Assembly (NCBI RefSeq): GCF_016652235.1
Contig: NZ_JAEPKU010000021.1
Location: 1-43,438, forward strand
DNA: 43,438 bases
Origin: Dysgonomonas sp. Marseille-P4677
GTDB taxonomy: Bacteria > Bacteroidota > Bacteroidia > Bacteroidales > Dysgonomonadaceae
Reading direction: 5' to 3'
The translations under genes and the position numbers were made by a program. A model generated the notes under the pieces. The model was not told the DNA's origin, made no database searches, and was given only the letters and a program-made list of their open reading frames with translations. Position 1 is the first letter of the stretch. Each line of letters begins with the position of its first letter. Below, one piece after another: positions 17,157-26,341 of this stretch.

Positions 17157-17234
17157 TCAATAACTGTTAGAATTCCTTTATCTTTTTTATTTAAATATTA
17201 TATTTTCAGTAATATAAATGAAGAATAGCAGGGG

Positions 17235-19181
17235 TTAATGTTCCCATGCATTCATCATTTTTTCTATTTCATCATTCAATTGGGCAGCAAAGTTAGTAAA
17301 TTTCATCGAACCTTTATCACCTTCGCCCTGTTTTCTTACCGAAACTTCTTCTGTTTCTGCTTCTTTCTCGCCTACAATGAGCAAATAAGGAATTCTTTTT
17401 AACTCATTATCTCGAATTTTTCGTCCTATTTTTTCATTTCGGTCATCGACTTGGGCACTAATGTTGTTCTGTTTAAAGTATTTTGCTACACGTTCAGCAT
17501 AATCATTAAACTTTTCACTGATTGGTAATATTACAACCTGATCAGGTGCCAGCCATAACGGGAATTTACCTGCTGTATGTTCTATCAAAACGGCAATAAA
17601 GCGTTCCATAGAACCGAATGGGGCACGGTGAATCATTACAGGGCGGTGTTTTTGATTATCAGCCCCGGTGTATTCAAGTTCGAAACGTTCAGGGAGATTG
17701 TAATCTACCTGTATTGTTCCCAATTGCCAACGACGGCCTAATGCGTCCTTCACCATAAAGTCAAGTTTAGGGCCATAAAAAGCAGCTTCGCCAAGCTCTA
17801 CTTTTGCAGGTAAGCCTTTTTCTTCACAAGCTTCTATAATGGCGCGCTCTGCCTTCTCCCAGTTTTCGTCGCTGCCTATATATTTTTCACGATTCTCAGG
17901 GTCACGTAATGAAATCTGCGCTTCAAAATTTTCAAAGTCAAGAGCTTTAAAGATTATGAAAACAATATCCATTACTTTTAAAAACTCAGTTTTCAACTGT
18001 TCCGGAGTACAGAAAATGTGCGCATCGTCTTGAGTAAATCCACGAACTCTAGTTAAACCGTGAAGTTCCCCACTTTGTTCATAACGGTAAACAGTTCCAA
18101 ATTCTGCGAGACGCAAAGGTAGGTCTTTATATGAACGAGGGATTATTTTATATATTTCACAATGGTGAGGGCAGTTCATTGGTTTTAATAAGAATTCTTC
18201 TCCTTCTTCCGGTGTATGAATAGGTTGAAACGAATCTTTCCCATATTTTTCATAATGCCCTGAAGTTACATATAGTATTTTACTACCTATATGCGGTGTC
18301 ATTACCTGTTGGTAATCAAATTTCTTTTGAATTTTCTTTAAGAAATCTTCAAGTTTTAAGCGTAACTGAGTACCGCGAGGAAGCCATAAAGGAAGTCCTT
18401 TTCCTACATTTTCGGAGAAAGCAAAGAGTTCCAGTTCTTTTCCTATTTTACGATGGTCACGTTTTTTTGCTTCTTCAAGCATAACCAAATATTCATCAAG
18501 CATTTTCTTTTTTGGGAAAGTAATGCCATAAAGACGGGTAAGTTGTTTGCGCTTTTCGTCTCCACGCCAATATGCACCGGCGGCGCTAAGGATTTTTACG
18601 GCCTTTATGTATGATGTATTAGGTAAGTGAGGCCCTCTACAAAGATCGGTGAACACACCTTGTGTATATGTAGTGATAGTACCGTCTTCAAGATCATTGA
18701 TAAGTTCTACCTTATAATTTTCGTTACGATCATCGAACATCTTCAGTGCATCGGTTTTAGAAATATCCTGACGCTTGATTTCTTCTTTGTTAGCGATCAA
18801 CTCCATCATTTTAGCTTCGATTTTAGGAAAATCTGCGTCTTTTACAGGAGTGTCACCAAAGTCTATATCGTAATAAAATCCGTTTTCGATAGCAGGACCA
18901 ATTCCAAACTTGGCATGAGGGTAAAGTATTTGCACAGCTTCAGCCATAAGGTGAGCTGAAGAGTGCCAATAGGCATGTTTGCCATCCTCATCTTCCCATT
19001 TCAGAAGTTCTATCGTAGCATTGTCATTGATCGGTCTGGTTAAATCCCAGACTTGTCCATTGACTTTGGCTGCAAGCACATCTTGTGCCAGACGCGAACT
19101 AATACTTTCTGCTATTTGCATCGATGTGGTTCCTTTAGCAAACTCACGCACCGAACCATCCGGAAATGTAATTTTTATCAT
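17235..19181 (-). CDS. thrS: Threonyl-tRNA synthetase
   Basis: Charges tRNA-Thr; 648 residues, the normal size. Domain order: TGS (about 1-60), editing domain with the [11 protein letters not shown] and [10 protein letters not shown] zinc/water-binding motifs (about 70-225), class II catalytic core with [15 protein letters not shown] (zinc-binding cysteine), motif 2 [20 protein letters not shown], motif 3 [17 protein letters not shown], and an anticodon-binding C-terminal domain. It is the first gene of the thrS-infC-rpmI-rplT cluster. A -7 box, a small leader hairpin and a longer inverted repeat lie upstream; none is a recognised T-box. Confidence 0.98.
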   Translation of the reverse strand: MIKITFPDGSVREFAKGTTSMQIAESISSRLAQDVLAAKVNGQVWDLTRPINDNATIELLKWEDEDGKHAYWHSSAHLMAEAVQILYPHAKFGIGPAIENGFYYDIDFGDTPVKDADFPKIEAKMMELIANKEEIKRQDISKTDALKMFDDRNENYKVELINDLEDGTITTYTQGVFTDLCRGPHLPNTSYIKAVKILSAAGAYWRGDEKRKQLTRLYGITFPKKKMLDEYLVMLEEAKKRDHRKIGKELELFAFSENVGKGLPLWLPRGTQLRLKLEDFLKKIQKKFDYQQVMTPHIGSKILYVTSGHYEKYGKDSFQPIHTPEEGEEFLLKPMNCPHHCEIYKIIPRSYKDLPLRLAEFGTVYRYEQSGELHGLTRVRGFTQDDAHIFCTPEQLKTEFLKVMDIVFIIFKALDFENFEAQISLRDPENREKYIGSDENWEKAERAIIEACEEKGLPAKVELGEAAFYGPKLDFMVKDALGRRWQLGTIQVDYNLPERFELEYTGADNQKHRPVMIHRAPFGSMERFIAVLIEHTAGKFPLWLAPDQVVILPISEKFNDYAERVAKYFKQNNISAQVDDRNEKIGRKIRDNELKRIPYLLIVGEKEAETEEVSVRKQGEGDKGSMKFTNFAAQLNDEIEKMMNAWEH

Positions 19182-19201
19182 TTTATTTCTATTTATATTA
19201 T

Positions 19202-19223
19202 GCAGCTCCTACAAATAAGCTGC
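19202..19223. repeat. Hairpin in the thrS leader
   Basis: GCAGCT (19202-19207) pairs with AGCTGC (19218-19223) around a 10-base loop, 21 bases from the thrS ATG. On the plus strand it is followed by TTTTTTG, like a terminator with no gene to terminate; on the minus strand it lies in the thrS leader. It could limit antisense transcription or tune thrS translation. Confidence 0.45.
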
Positions 19224-19235
19224 TTTTTTGACTTG

Positions 19236-19243
19236 CAAAAATA
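19236..19243 (-). promoter_or_regulatory. Putative -7 box of the thrS operon
   Basis: Reads TATTTTTG on the minus strand, an exact TAnnTTTG match 54 bases before the thrS ATG. The -33 position falls inside the inverted repeat at 19260-19317 and has no clear TTG. Confidence 0.45.
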
Positions 19244-19259
19244 ATGAATTTTTATAGAC

Positions 19260-19317
19260 TAAATGATATTATAAGCTAGATTTTCTATATAATTATACAG
19301 CTAAATAGTATCATTTA
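19260..19317. repeat. Long imperfect inverted repeat upstream of thrS
   Basis: The left arm (19260-19277) and right arm (19299-19317) pair over 13 bases (TAAATGATATTAT with ATAGTATCATTTA, one G-T), then a small A-bulge, then AGCT with AGCT. The spacer is about 21 bases. It overlaps where the -33 element of the thrS promoter should be. Confidence 0.6.
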
Positions 19318-19557
19318 ATTGGGTTAGTTATTTTGCATAGTTTGCAACCTAATATCGTTCATATTCCTATTTGCTTTAATTTTCTACCTTTACGAATAAT
19401 AAGGTGACAAAGGTTACATATTTTATACTTTCCGGAAGTTGTTACTTTTTGCTACTATTGGGGTGATTACCTCTAGTTCAGGTATAGATAAAATTTTTAG
19501 TAAATAGTTAATATATAGTAGTATGCTTAAATAATAAACATCAATCACTATTGCTTT

Positions 19558-19591
19558 AAAAAAACAACCCTCCACCGGAAATGAAGGGTTG
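19558..19591 (-). terminator. Terminator after the 684-residue TPR gene
   Basis: On the minus strand CAACCCT and AGGGTTG form a 7-base-pair stem (19565-19571 with 19585-19591) with a 13-base loop, followed by seven T residues. It lies 20 bases after the stop of the TPR gene. Confidence 0.75.
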
Positions 19592-19611
19592 AAAGGATAT
19601 CTTTGGAGAGT

Positions 19612-21666
19612 TTATTCTGTCATACGCTTAATTATGCTATATGCTTCCACGACTCCCATTTCTCCTGCTTTGCGCATATCATCTAAAGCTCGGTTTTTAT
19701 CTTTCACCTGAAAACGGGCAAGCCCTCTGTTGTAATACGCTTCGGCAAACTCCGGATCACGTCTTAATGCCTCATTATAGTCAAGTATAGCTGCACGAAA
19801 ATCGTTTTGTTTGTAGCGGATTCCTGCTCTGTTATAATAAGCATATATAAATTCAGGATTAAGTTCTATTACTTTATTATAGTTTTTAATAATCAGATCA
19901 TATTCCATTTTACCCGGATCGATCAGTGTTGCTGTTGATGGCAGAGAGTTGTCCTTTTTGACACCTCCTAAGGTTGCCAGATCTGTCATCTCGCTTTTCT
20001 TTTCATATTCAGGGAGGTTCTCTTTTAAATTCAATTGTTTAGTATATACCACAGCAAGGTTGAAGTAAGCCAATGTGAATTTAGGGTCGAGGCCAATTGC
20101 TTTGCTAAAATCCTCAATTGAGTTGGTAAAATCCTGAACTAACATGTAGTCCATCGCTCGGGCAAAGTATAAATCAGCATTTGCCGGTTGATCTGCAATT
20201 CTTTTGGATAGGTCGTCAATAGATTTAAAATGTTCTTGTATTTGAAGCTCATTTAAAGATGCTTCGCTATTTGTGATCCTAAGTTTCCGGCTCATGATCG
20301 ATTTTTTATTTACAGCATCTATTAATTGGCTATAGTAGACGAATCTTCTGATATCGTTAGGTTTTTCGTAATATGTTACAATGAATTGAGGCTCTAAATC
20401 AAGTTTGACTTGTTTGTTTTGAATTCTACCTCTAGTATCATTATTGTATTTGCTCTTTTCTTCTTCAGTTTTGTCAGCAACAACAAGAAGGTTAAACTTA
20501 TCGATGTCTTTATCTGATTTTTCTCTTGTTTTATCCTTATCCGATTTTTCTTCAGTTTGTCCTGCTAATAATTCTTTATTTTTACGAGTCTCCTCGTTTC
20601 GGGCATAATTAAAGTCTCGTTCAGCCCCTTTCAGGTCATTTTGACGACGTTTGATTTCTGCACGTGTATAAAATCCATGATAAAATTCAGGATATTCGGC
20701 TAGGACAGCATTTAAGTCATCCAATGCTCCGGCATAGTCACCAATATTGTTTTTAATAAGAGATCTGTTGAAATAAGCAATATAGTTATTAGGCTCGTAT
20801 TTTAGTACAACATCAAAGTCGGCTATTGCACGGTTGTCGTCACCCACTTGCGAGCGAAGTAATCCTCGGTTGAATCGTGCTATTATATTGTTGGCATCAA
20901 GATCGATAACTTTATCATAGTCAGCCATTGCTCCACGTAAATCATTTTTTGAATATCGGATAAGCCCTCTGTTGATATAATTACCGGTTTGAAGAGGATC
21001 TAAACGAATAGCCTCGTCCAGATCATTTAATGCTTCATCATAATCTTTCTTATAATAATGGAGTAATCCTCGCATAGAATAAGATTGCGGTAAATATTTA
21101 TCCAATTTTATTGCTTGATTATAGTTGTCAAACGCTTGAACCGTATCTCCTTTTTCTTGGAATAATGCACCTCTTGTTAGAAACCCTTGTGTATAAGTAG
21201 GGTATAGCTTTAAAAGAGAGTTAAGGTATATTTCTGCTTCATCATAATCCTTTTTTTGAATATTTACTATACCCATATTGATAAGTGCAAATTTGTCATT
21301 AGGATATACTTCTAATGTCGTTTTGTAATCTTCGAGAGCTCCATCATAATTATTTTGGTTTTGGCGGGCGTCAGCGCGTAACTGATATGCTTTGGACATG
21401 AAGGGATTTCTTTCCAAAGCCAAAGTACAATCATCTTCAGTGCCCTTATAGTCATCAAGATAATATTTAGCTATAGCTCGGTAGAAATATGGCTCGGCTA
21501 AATATGGTTTTGCCTTTATAGCCTGATTGAAATACTGAATAGCTAATACGTAATCCTCGAAGTATAGGGAATTACGGCCTATTAAAATAACACGGTCTGT
21601 ATTGATCTGGGCGTTTGAAAACAGACTACTTAGTAACAGCAGTATTGAGAAAATAAATTTCTTCAC
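19612..21666 (-). CDS. Secreted tetratricopeptide-repeat protein
   Basis: A 684-residue protein with a signal peptide (FIFSILLLLSSLFSNAQ, residues 4-20). About nine TPR units fill residues 25-355, with repeated patterns such as AYFNRSLIKNNIGDYAGALDDLNAVLAEYP. A charged linker rich in Lys, Glu and Asp, with repeated EKSDKD (about 360-410), precedes a non-TPR stretch, and a second TPR block runs from about 490 to the end (YYNRAGIRYKQNDFRAAILDYNEAL). TPR arrays bind proteins, so this is probably a periplasmic or outer-membrane scaffold. Partner and role are unknown. It has its own -7-like box and terminator. Confidence 0.88.
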   Translation of the reverse strand: MKKFIFSILLLLSSLFSNAQINTDRVILIGRNSLYFEDYVLAIQYFNQAIKAKPYLAEPYFYRAIAKYYLDDYKGTEDDCTLALERNPFMSKAYQLRADARQNQNNYDGALEDYKTTLEVYPNDKFALINMGIVNIQKKDYDEAEIYLNSLLKLYPTYTQGFLTRGALFQEKGDTVQAFDNYNQAIKLDKYLPQSYSMRGLLHYYKKDYDEALNDLDEAIRLDPLQTGNYINRGLIRYSKNDLRGAMADYDKVIDLDANNIIARFNRGLLRSQVGDDNRAIADFDVVLKYEPNNYIAYFNRSLIKNNIGDYAGALDDLNAVLAEYPEFYHGFYTRAEIKRRQNDLKGAERDFNYARNEETRKNKELLAGQTEEKSDKDKTREKSDKDIDKFNLLVVADKTEEEKSKYNNDTRGRIQNKQVKLDLEPQFIVTYYEKPNDIRRFVYYSQLIDAVNKKSIMSRKLRITNSEASLNELQIQEHFKSIDDLSKRIADQPANADLYFARAMDYMLVQDFTNSIEDFSKAIGLDPKFTLAYFNLAVVYTKQLNLKENLPEYEKKSEMTDLATLGGVKKDNSLPSTATLIDPGKMEYDLIIKNYNKVIELNPEFIYAYYNRAGIRYKQNDFRAAILDYNEALRRDPEFAEAYYNRGLARFQVKDKNRALDDMRKAGEMGVVEAYSIIKRMTE

Positions 21667-21692
21667 GATAGATTGTATTAATCATTGAGCAG

Positions 21693-21700
21693 CAAATATA
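21693..21700 (-). promoter_or_regulatory. Putative -7 box of the TPR gene
   Basis: Reads TATATTTG on the minus strand, 26 bases before the ATG at 21666. No clear -33 element. Confidence 0.4.
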
Positions 21701-21715
21701 TGAAAATACATTAAT

Positions 21716-21747
21716 AAAAAAGAAGAGAGACTCTTTGTGCCTCTCTT
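21716..21747 (-). terminator. Terminator after the Wzc-like kinase gene
   Basis: On the minus strand a 9-base-pair stem (21739-21747 with 21723-21731, one G-T) with a 7-base loop is followed by a CTTTTTT run. It closes the polysaccharide export transcript 13 bases after the stop. Confidence 0.8.
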
Positions 21748-21760
21748 TTTAATATATTTT

Positions 21761-24169
21761 TTAGTTTTCGAAATAATCATCGTGGTAGTAGGAGTTCTTT
21801 TTGAGGTAATAAGTTTTATCTCCATAATAGCGGGATGTGCCATAATACCCTTCACGTCCTTTTACATCGTTAAATACCAATGCGATATCTTCAACGCCGT
21901 CATATTTTAATTGACTTATTACACTTTTGAAGAATGATTTGTTTGTCTTAGCTCGGCGAACTACAAATAAAGTAGTATCTGCTATCTCAGATAATATATA
22001 AGCGTCCGAAACTAGTCCTACCGGGCTACAGTCGATAATTACATAATCATAAAGTTCTTTCAGGTGCTCCAATACTTGCCTTGTTTTGGCTGTTTTTATC
22101 AACTCACTCGGATTTGGAGGAAGTGTGCCGGCTGGAATAATATCGAATCCATAGTCAGGGTGAGATATGATTATCTCATCAAGGCTTACTTGCCCAATAA
22201 GGTAGTTCGAGATTCCTTTTTGAGCCTCTATTTGTAATGTTTTTCCTACCGATGGGCGTCTTAAGTCCAAGTCTATGATTATAACTTTCTTACCCATTAA
22301 TTGGTAAACAGATGCGATATTAGTGGCTATAAAAGTTTTACCGTCAGCAGGTTCTGTTGAAGTTACTAAAACGGTAATCTTGTTTTCCCGTTGAGCCATG
22401 TATTCAATTCGGACTCGCATATTACGGAACGATTCGGCGAAACTTGATTTAGGATAGTTCTTCACCAATACAACTCCATTACTAAGTTTTTTTGATACAT
22501 TCTCTATCGTTCCAATTACAGGAAGTCCGGATATTTTCTCACACTCTTCTTTTGTCATAATTGAGAAGTTCAATAATTCCTCTTTTATAATAACAAAAGC
22601 TAATGGAACTATCAGACCCAATATAAAGAAATACATATAGTTTTTTCCAATCTCACCGCCATTGATAGCGCCACCAAGCTGACGAGGTTCCTCCCATATG
22701 GAGTTATCAGAGGTATTCGAAGCCTTTTGTATTTTAGCTTCATACTGCCTTTGGGTCAAATATTGATGGTACATTTCGTTGACTCTGTATTCTCTTTGAA
22801 ACTTTATCAAATCGCGTTCTTGTGGAGGCAGGTTTTCTATCTTTAGTTCCAGTACTCCGTATTTTCGTACTAAATTGTCTTTCTGATTTTGTAAATTAAT
22901 TTGAAGTACCTGAATTTCAGTGAGTATCTTTTTTCTTAAATCATTCAGTTGATCGATGGTCTTATTGTAAATCGGATTTTTTGCGCCCAGATTCCTAGCT
23001 TTGTCCAATAACGAATTATATTCTATTACATACTCAGTCAACTTCGGATTATGGATATTCAAACTGTTGGGTTCTATTAGGTCTTCACTACCCATTATTG
23101 TCTGCTTCATCCTTTCAGTCAATACTAAAATTGATTTTTCTTTTAGAGCTAAAGCATCTTTTTCTCTATTAGCACTATCTAAATCAATTCTAAGAGATGT
23201 GGACGAAACGTCATATACACCAGTCTCCTTCTGAAACTTCTCAAGTTTGAGGCGTGATATATCGAGAGAGTCGTTAATCAGTTTTAGCTGATTGTCAAGG
23301 AAATCAATTGTTAGTTCAGCTTGTTCATTTTTTAAAGAAAGACTGTATTCTTTAAACTCTTTAAGCAAAGTATTCATATAATCAATATCTCTTGCAGGAT
23401 CAGTTCCAGACATAGATATTAAGAGAATGGTCGAGTTGTCCCCCTGAGGACCGGAGTTTATTCTTCCATTATACATGCCTATCAGTTGGTCGTTGGATAA
23501 GAAATTGAAACTAAACTCTGTAAGGTCGGGTTTGAATGCATTTATATCCGGAACGAATGCTGATGTCTTATGTAACTTTATTTTAAAGAATTTATAGTCT
23601 ATTTCTTCATTAAACGGAGCTATAATCTTTATTTTTTCATCTTTTTCAGGATCTACCTTATAGCTTATTTCACATTTATTTTGGTCAATGAATGTAAAAT
23701 CGTATGAATAATAATATGCTTCCGGCTTGGTCTCAATAACCTCTATTTGTATAGGAGTATCGGTGTATAGGCTAAGGGTTTTGAAACGGGTCTTTTTGAA
23801 GTAATTGACACGCATATGAGATGGTAGTTTCTCTACAGTTCGTTTGGTTAGCCCATATGATTTTAGTACGATTTGCTGATTTTCGGTATTACGCAAAAGG
23901 CTCGCTGTGGGAACAGCTCCTGCTACAATACTTGCCGTATTCTTATCCTCCATTATCATCATTGCCTGTACATAGAATACAGGAACCCAAGACTTATTTT
24001 TAATATAAGCATAGGCTAGAAATAGGGCAACTGATATTACGAAAAGATACCAATATTTCAATATTCTATAAAACCAAAGAACAAAGTCGAACGAGATACT
24101 AGTCTTTGCTTTAACTTCTTCGAAATAAGGATCTGAATCTACTGTTTTTTTATTGATGTTGATATCCAT
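21761..24169 (-). CDS. Polysaccharide co-polymerase / tyrosine autokinase (Wzc-like)
   Basis: An 802-residue inner-membrane protein that controls chain length and export of capsular or exo-polysaccharide. The N-terminal Wzz domain has a first membrane segment (about 40-60, WYLFVISVALFLAYAYI) and a large periplasmic coiled-coil region with PQERDLIKFQREYRVNEMYHQ; a second segment follows at about 510-530. The C-terminal BY-kinase has Walker A' STEPADGKT (G610-K611-T612), Walker B-like IIIDLDLRRPS, and IIDCSPVG. The C-terminus is a tyrosine cluster, nine tyrosines in the last 31 residues, the expected autophosphorylation site. Its two outer-membrane partners are just upstream. Confidence 0.95.
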   Translation of the reverse strand: MDININKKTVDSDPYFEEVKAKTSISFDFVLWFYRILKYWYLFVISVALFLAYAYIKNKSWVPVFYVQAMMIMEDKNTASIVAGAVPTASLLRNTENQQIVLKSYGLTKRTVEKLPSHMRVNYFKKTRFKTLSLYTDTPIQIEVIETKPEAYYYSYDFTFIDQNKCEISYKVDPEKDEKIKIIAPFNEEIDYKFFKIKLHKTSAFVPDINAFKPDLTEFSFNFLSNDQLIGMYNGRINSGPQGDNSTILLISMSGTDPARDIDYMNTLLKEFKEYSLSLKNEQAELTIDFLDNQLKLINDSLDISRLKLEKFQKETGVYDVSSTSLRIDLDSANREKDALALKEKSILVLTERMKQTIMGSEDLIEPNSLNIHNPKLTEYVIEYNSLLDKARNLGAKNPIYNKTIDQLNDLRKKILTEIQVLQINLQNQKDNLVRKYGVLELKIENLPPQERDLIKFQREYRVNEMYHQYLTQRQYEAKIQKASNTSDNSIWEEPRQLGGAINGGEIGKNYMYFFILGLIVPLAFVIIKEELLNFSIMTKEECEKISGLPVIGTIENVSKKLSNGVVLVKNYPKSSFAESFRNMRVRIEYMAQRENKITVLVTSTEPADGKTFIATNIASVYQLMGKKVIIIDLDLRRPSVGKTLQIEAQKGISNYLIGQVSLDEIIISHPDYGFDIIPAGTLPPNPSELIKTAKTRQVLEHLKELYDYVIIDCSPVGLVSDAYILSEIADTTLFVVRRAKTNKSFFKSVISQLKYDGVEDIALVFNDVKGREGYYGTSRYYGDKTYYLKKNSYYHDDYFEN

Positions 24170-24187
24170 TGTCTGGGAGTCCTTTCG

Positions 24188-24931
24188 TTAGAAATTATAA
24201 AGAATAGAAAATAGTAGGAATTGTAAAGGGATCAACAGAGTTGTTGTGAATGAACTCAAAGAACTTATGTCGAAAAACGAGTTTTTATTAGTCGGAAAAT
24301 ATATTACATCATTCGGTTGTATATAATAATATTCCGATTGTATAACATCTTGAGTCCTTAAATCAAATGTTTTTTTGTCAGTACCTCCTTCTGCATTTTT
24401 TCTAAGGATGGTTACTTTAGTTAAATCCATAGTTCCTGTAGTTTGTTGTGATATGGCCAATGCCTGATATATTGTCAGATTATCTTTATATACCTGATAA
24501 GAGCCTCTCTTGTCGTTTGCGTAAATGTAGAAAAAGTTGTTTGCCATAGTCACTTTTACCTGTACATCTTTTACCGACTCCTGCATTACTTTTTGTATAA
24601 TTGTTTCGGCTTCTTGGACAGTACGCCCTGCAATTTTAGCCGAACCAAAAAATGGAAGAATAACAGTGCTATCTTCATATATAGTATACGTTTTCAGTAT
24701 ATTTTGATTGTCTGATAATACAGTGTTGAATGTAGCAACGAGTTCTGTATCGCTAGATGAAATAGCACAAGAGATCATGTCTCCTACATTAAGCTTATAT
24801 TCTTTATAATCCACTAAAGGATATTGTTTATTGATGGCCTGAAGATAATTAATCTCCTCACTGGAAATGCAGGATGAGAATAAGCCAATCATAGATATGC
24901 CGGATAGCAGAAAGTATATTATGTTTTTCAT
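24188..24931 (-). CDS. Polysaccharide export lipoprotein (Wza-like), second copy
   Basis: A 247-residue lipoprotein with lipobox GLFSSC (C21). The Poly_export domain follows (about 40-130, YKLNVGDMISCAISS, YTIYEDSTVILPFFGSAKIAGRTVQEAE) and then a soluble-ligand-binding beta-grasp domain (about 135-220, YANDKRGSYQVYKDNLTIYQALAISQ, and YYYIQPNDVIYFPTNK). The C-terminal 20 residues are hydrophobic (TTLLIPLQFLLFSILYNF), matching the outer-membrane helix of Wza. It should form or join the outer-membrane channel. It starts one base after the stop of its paralogue. Confidence 0.92.
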   Translation of the reverse strand: MKNIIYFLLSGISMIGLFSSCISSEEINYLQAINKQYPLVDYKEYKLNVGDMISCAISSSDTELVATFNTVLSDNQNILKTYTIYEDSTVILPFFGSAKIAGRTVQEAETIIQKVMQESVKDVQVKVTMANNFFYIYANDKRGSYQVYKDNLTIYQALAISQQTTGTMDLTKVTILRKNAEGGTDKKTFDLRTQDVIQSEYYYIQPNDVIYFPTNKNSFFDISSLSSFTTTLLIPLQFLLFSILYNF

Positions 24932-24932
24932 A

Positions 24933-25745
24933 TTAGAAAACTCTGAGTATTATTATTATAACACTAGCGACTGAAGTTAGCAAACCAAACATCCCAGTGA
25001 AAGATGTTGTTGAACCTAAGAATTTACTTTTCGTTTGTGGCACATACAATACATCATTTGGTTGTATGTAATAAAATTCGGTATCAATTATTTCTTTGCT
25101 CCTCAAGTCAAATGTCTTGGTTATGGATCCGTTTTCATTTTGACGGATAATAGTCACCTTAGACCTATCACCGTAAGGTCCTATGTTGGTTGCAATAGCC
25201 AGAGCCTGATATATGGTCATGGATGTGCTGGTCATTGTTATCCTGTTAGCTCCCGCTTCACCCAGTACACTAAAATATCTATTTGCAAGAGTAACGTCAG
25301 CCATTGTACCTTCTGCAAAATCGTTTAGTTTTTTACTGAGTATTGTTTTTATCTGTAACATAGTAAGACCTTGCACATATATTTTCCCGATATAAGGAAA
25401 ATTAATCGTTCCATCGGCATATATGTTTGTTGGCCTGATATTTCTTGTATTTTCCAAGCCTCTGATTTGTGATCCTACACTTACGCCAGTGCTTTCATTC
25501 ATGCCTTGGTAAGTAAATTGAGGGGTATATCCCGAAAACATTTTAGCTGTTTCCGGATCCCAAGCGTAGACCACAATACTTAGCTGATCACCGGGAATCA
25601 CTTTATACTCTTCAGCTTTTACTATAAGCTGAGGGTGATTTAATTTTATGTCTTGTAGTAAGTCTGTTTGTTTGTTTGTTACACACGAACTAAGACTAAC
25701 AATAACACAGAGTATTATTAAATATATATATCTTATGTTCTTCAT
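24933..25745 (-). CDS. Polysaccharide export lipoprotein (Wza-like), first copy
   Basis: A 270-residue lipoprotein with lipobox VSLSSC (C21). Poly_export domain (about 45-150: YKVIPGDQLSIVVYAWD, then YADGTINFPYIGKIYVQGLTMLQIK), a ligand-binding beta-grasp domain (about 160-240: FSVLGEAGANRITM, YGDRSKVTIIRQNENG, YYIQPNDVLYVPQTK), and a hydrophobic C-terminal helix (MFGLLTSVASVIIIILRVF). It is a paralogue of the next gene, with a 23-residue longer insert in the first domain (YTPQFTYQGMNESTG). It starts 20 bases after def, so it may share that transcript. Confidence 0.92.
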   Translation of the reverse strand: MKNIRYIYLIILCVIVSLSSCVTNKQTDLLQDIKLNHPQLIVKAEEYKVIPGDQLSIVVYAWDPETAKMFSGYTPQFTYQGMNESTGVSVGSQIRGLENTRNIRPTNIYADGTINFPYIGKIYVQGLTMLQIKTILSKKLNDFAEGTMADVTLANRYFSVLGEAGANRITMTSTSMTIYQALAIATNIGPYGDRSKVTIIRQNENGSITKTFDLRSKEIIDTEFYYIQPNDVLYVPQTKSKFLGSTTSFTGMFGLLTSVASVIIIILRVF

Positions 25746-25764
25746 AAACCATTATTATTGTTTC

Positions 25765-26328
25765 TTAGTTTTTTCCTTCTACAGATTTTACTCTGTAGCG
25801 ACAATTTACACGTCCTTTTATAAGATTGTTGAGTTTGCTCTTAATTAGTTGCTTACGTATACCTGATATTTTATCTATGAAAAGAATCCCTTCTATATGG
25901 TCATATTCATGCTGAATACAACGAGCGAAGAAATCGTCGTATACTTCATCGTGGGCTACGAAATTTTCGTCAAGGTATTGTATACGGATTTTTTCCTCTC
26001 TCTCTACACTTTCGTTAATTCCCGGTATACTGAGGCAGCCTTCTTCCAATTTTACTATTTCCCCCGTGTATTCTACTATGCGTGGGTTAATAAATACTTT
26101 TTTAAATCCTGCATATTTAGGATCATCTTCAGCTAATACTTCCAGGTCGATAACAAAAAGACGTATGTCGCGACCTATCTGAGGTGCAGCCAGTCCAATG
26201 CCATCAGCATTGTACATAGTTTCAAACATGTTGTCTATAAGTTCTTTGAGATTAGGATAATCGTTGGGGATGTCTTGCGCTACTTTGCGCAGCACCGGTT
26301 GACCGTACAAATATATAGGTAATATCAT
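25765..26328 (-). CDS. def: Peptide deformylase
   Basis: Removes the formyl group from the N-terminal methionine of new proteins; cytoplasmic metalloenzyme. From the ATG at 26328 it has 187 residues. Motif 1 is GIGLAAPQ (43-50), motif 2 EEGCLS with the metal ligand C98, motif 3 QHEYDH with H140, E141 and H144. I reject the longer frame from 26412: those 28 residues overlap the end of ruvX in another frame and have no family match. It follows ruvX by 13 bases. A second, secreted deformylase-like protein is at 28901. Confidence 0.96.
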   Translation of the reverse strand: MILPIYLYGQPVLRKVAQDIPNDYPNLKELIDNMFETMYNADGIGLAAPQIGRDIRLFVIDLEVLAEDDPKYAGFKKVFINPRIVEYTGEIVKLEEGCLSIPGINESVEREEKIRIQYLDENFVAHDEVYDDFFARCIQHEYDHIEGILFIDKISGIRKQLIKSKLNNLIKGRVNCRYRVKSVEGKN

Positions 26329-26341
26329 AATAAATTGTTGT

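Larger units (their letters stand above)
19182..19611. other. 430-base intergenic region between thrS and the TPR gene
   Basis: Both flanking genes are on the minus strand, so this is the upstream region of thrS and the downstream region of the TPR gene. It holds a leader hairpin (19202-19223), a -7 box (19236-19243), an imperfect inverted repeat (19260-19317) and the TPR terminator (19558-19591). The remaining 240 bases (19318-19557) are AT-rich and I see no gene, tRNA or obvious small RNA in them. Confidence 0.6.

Noticed and set aside
19182-19611. T-box or tRNA-like leader for thrS
   Set aside because: No T-box bulge sequence or specifier loop is visible; T-boxes are mainly found in Firmicutes and relatives.
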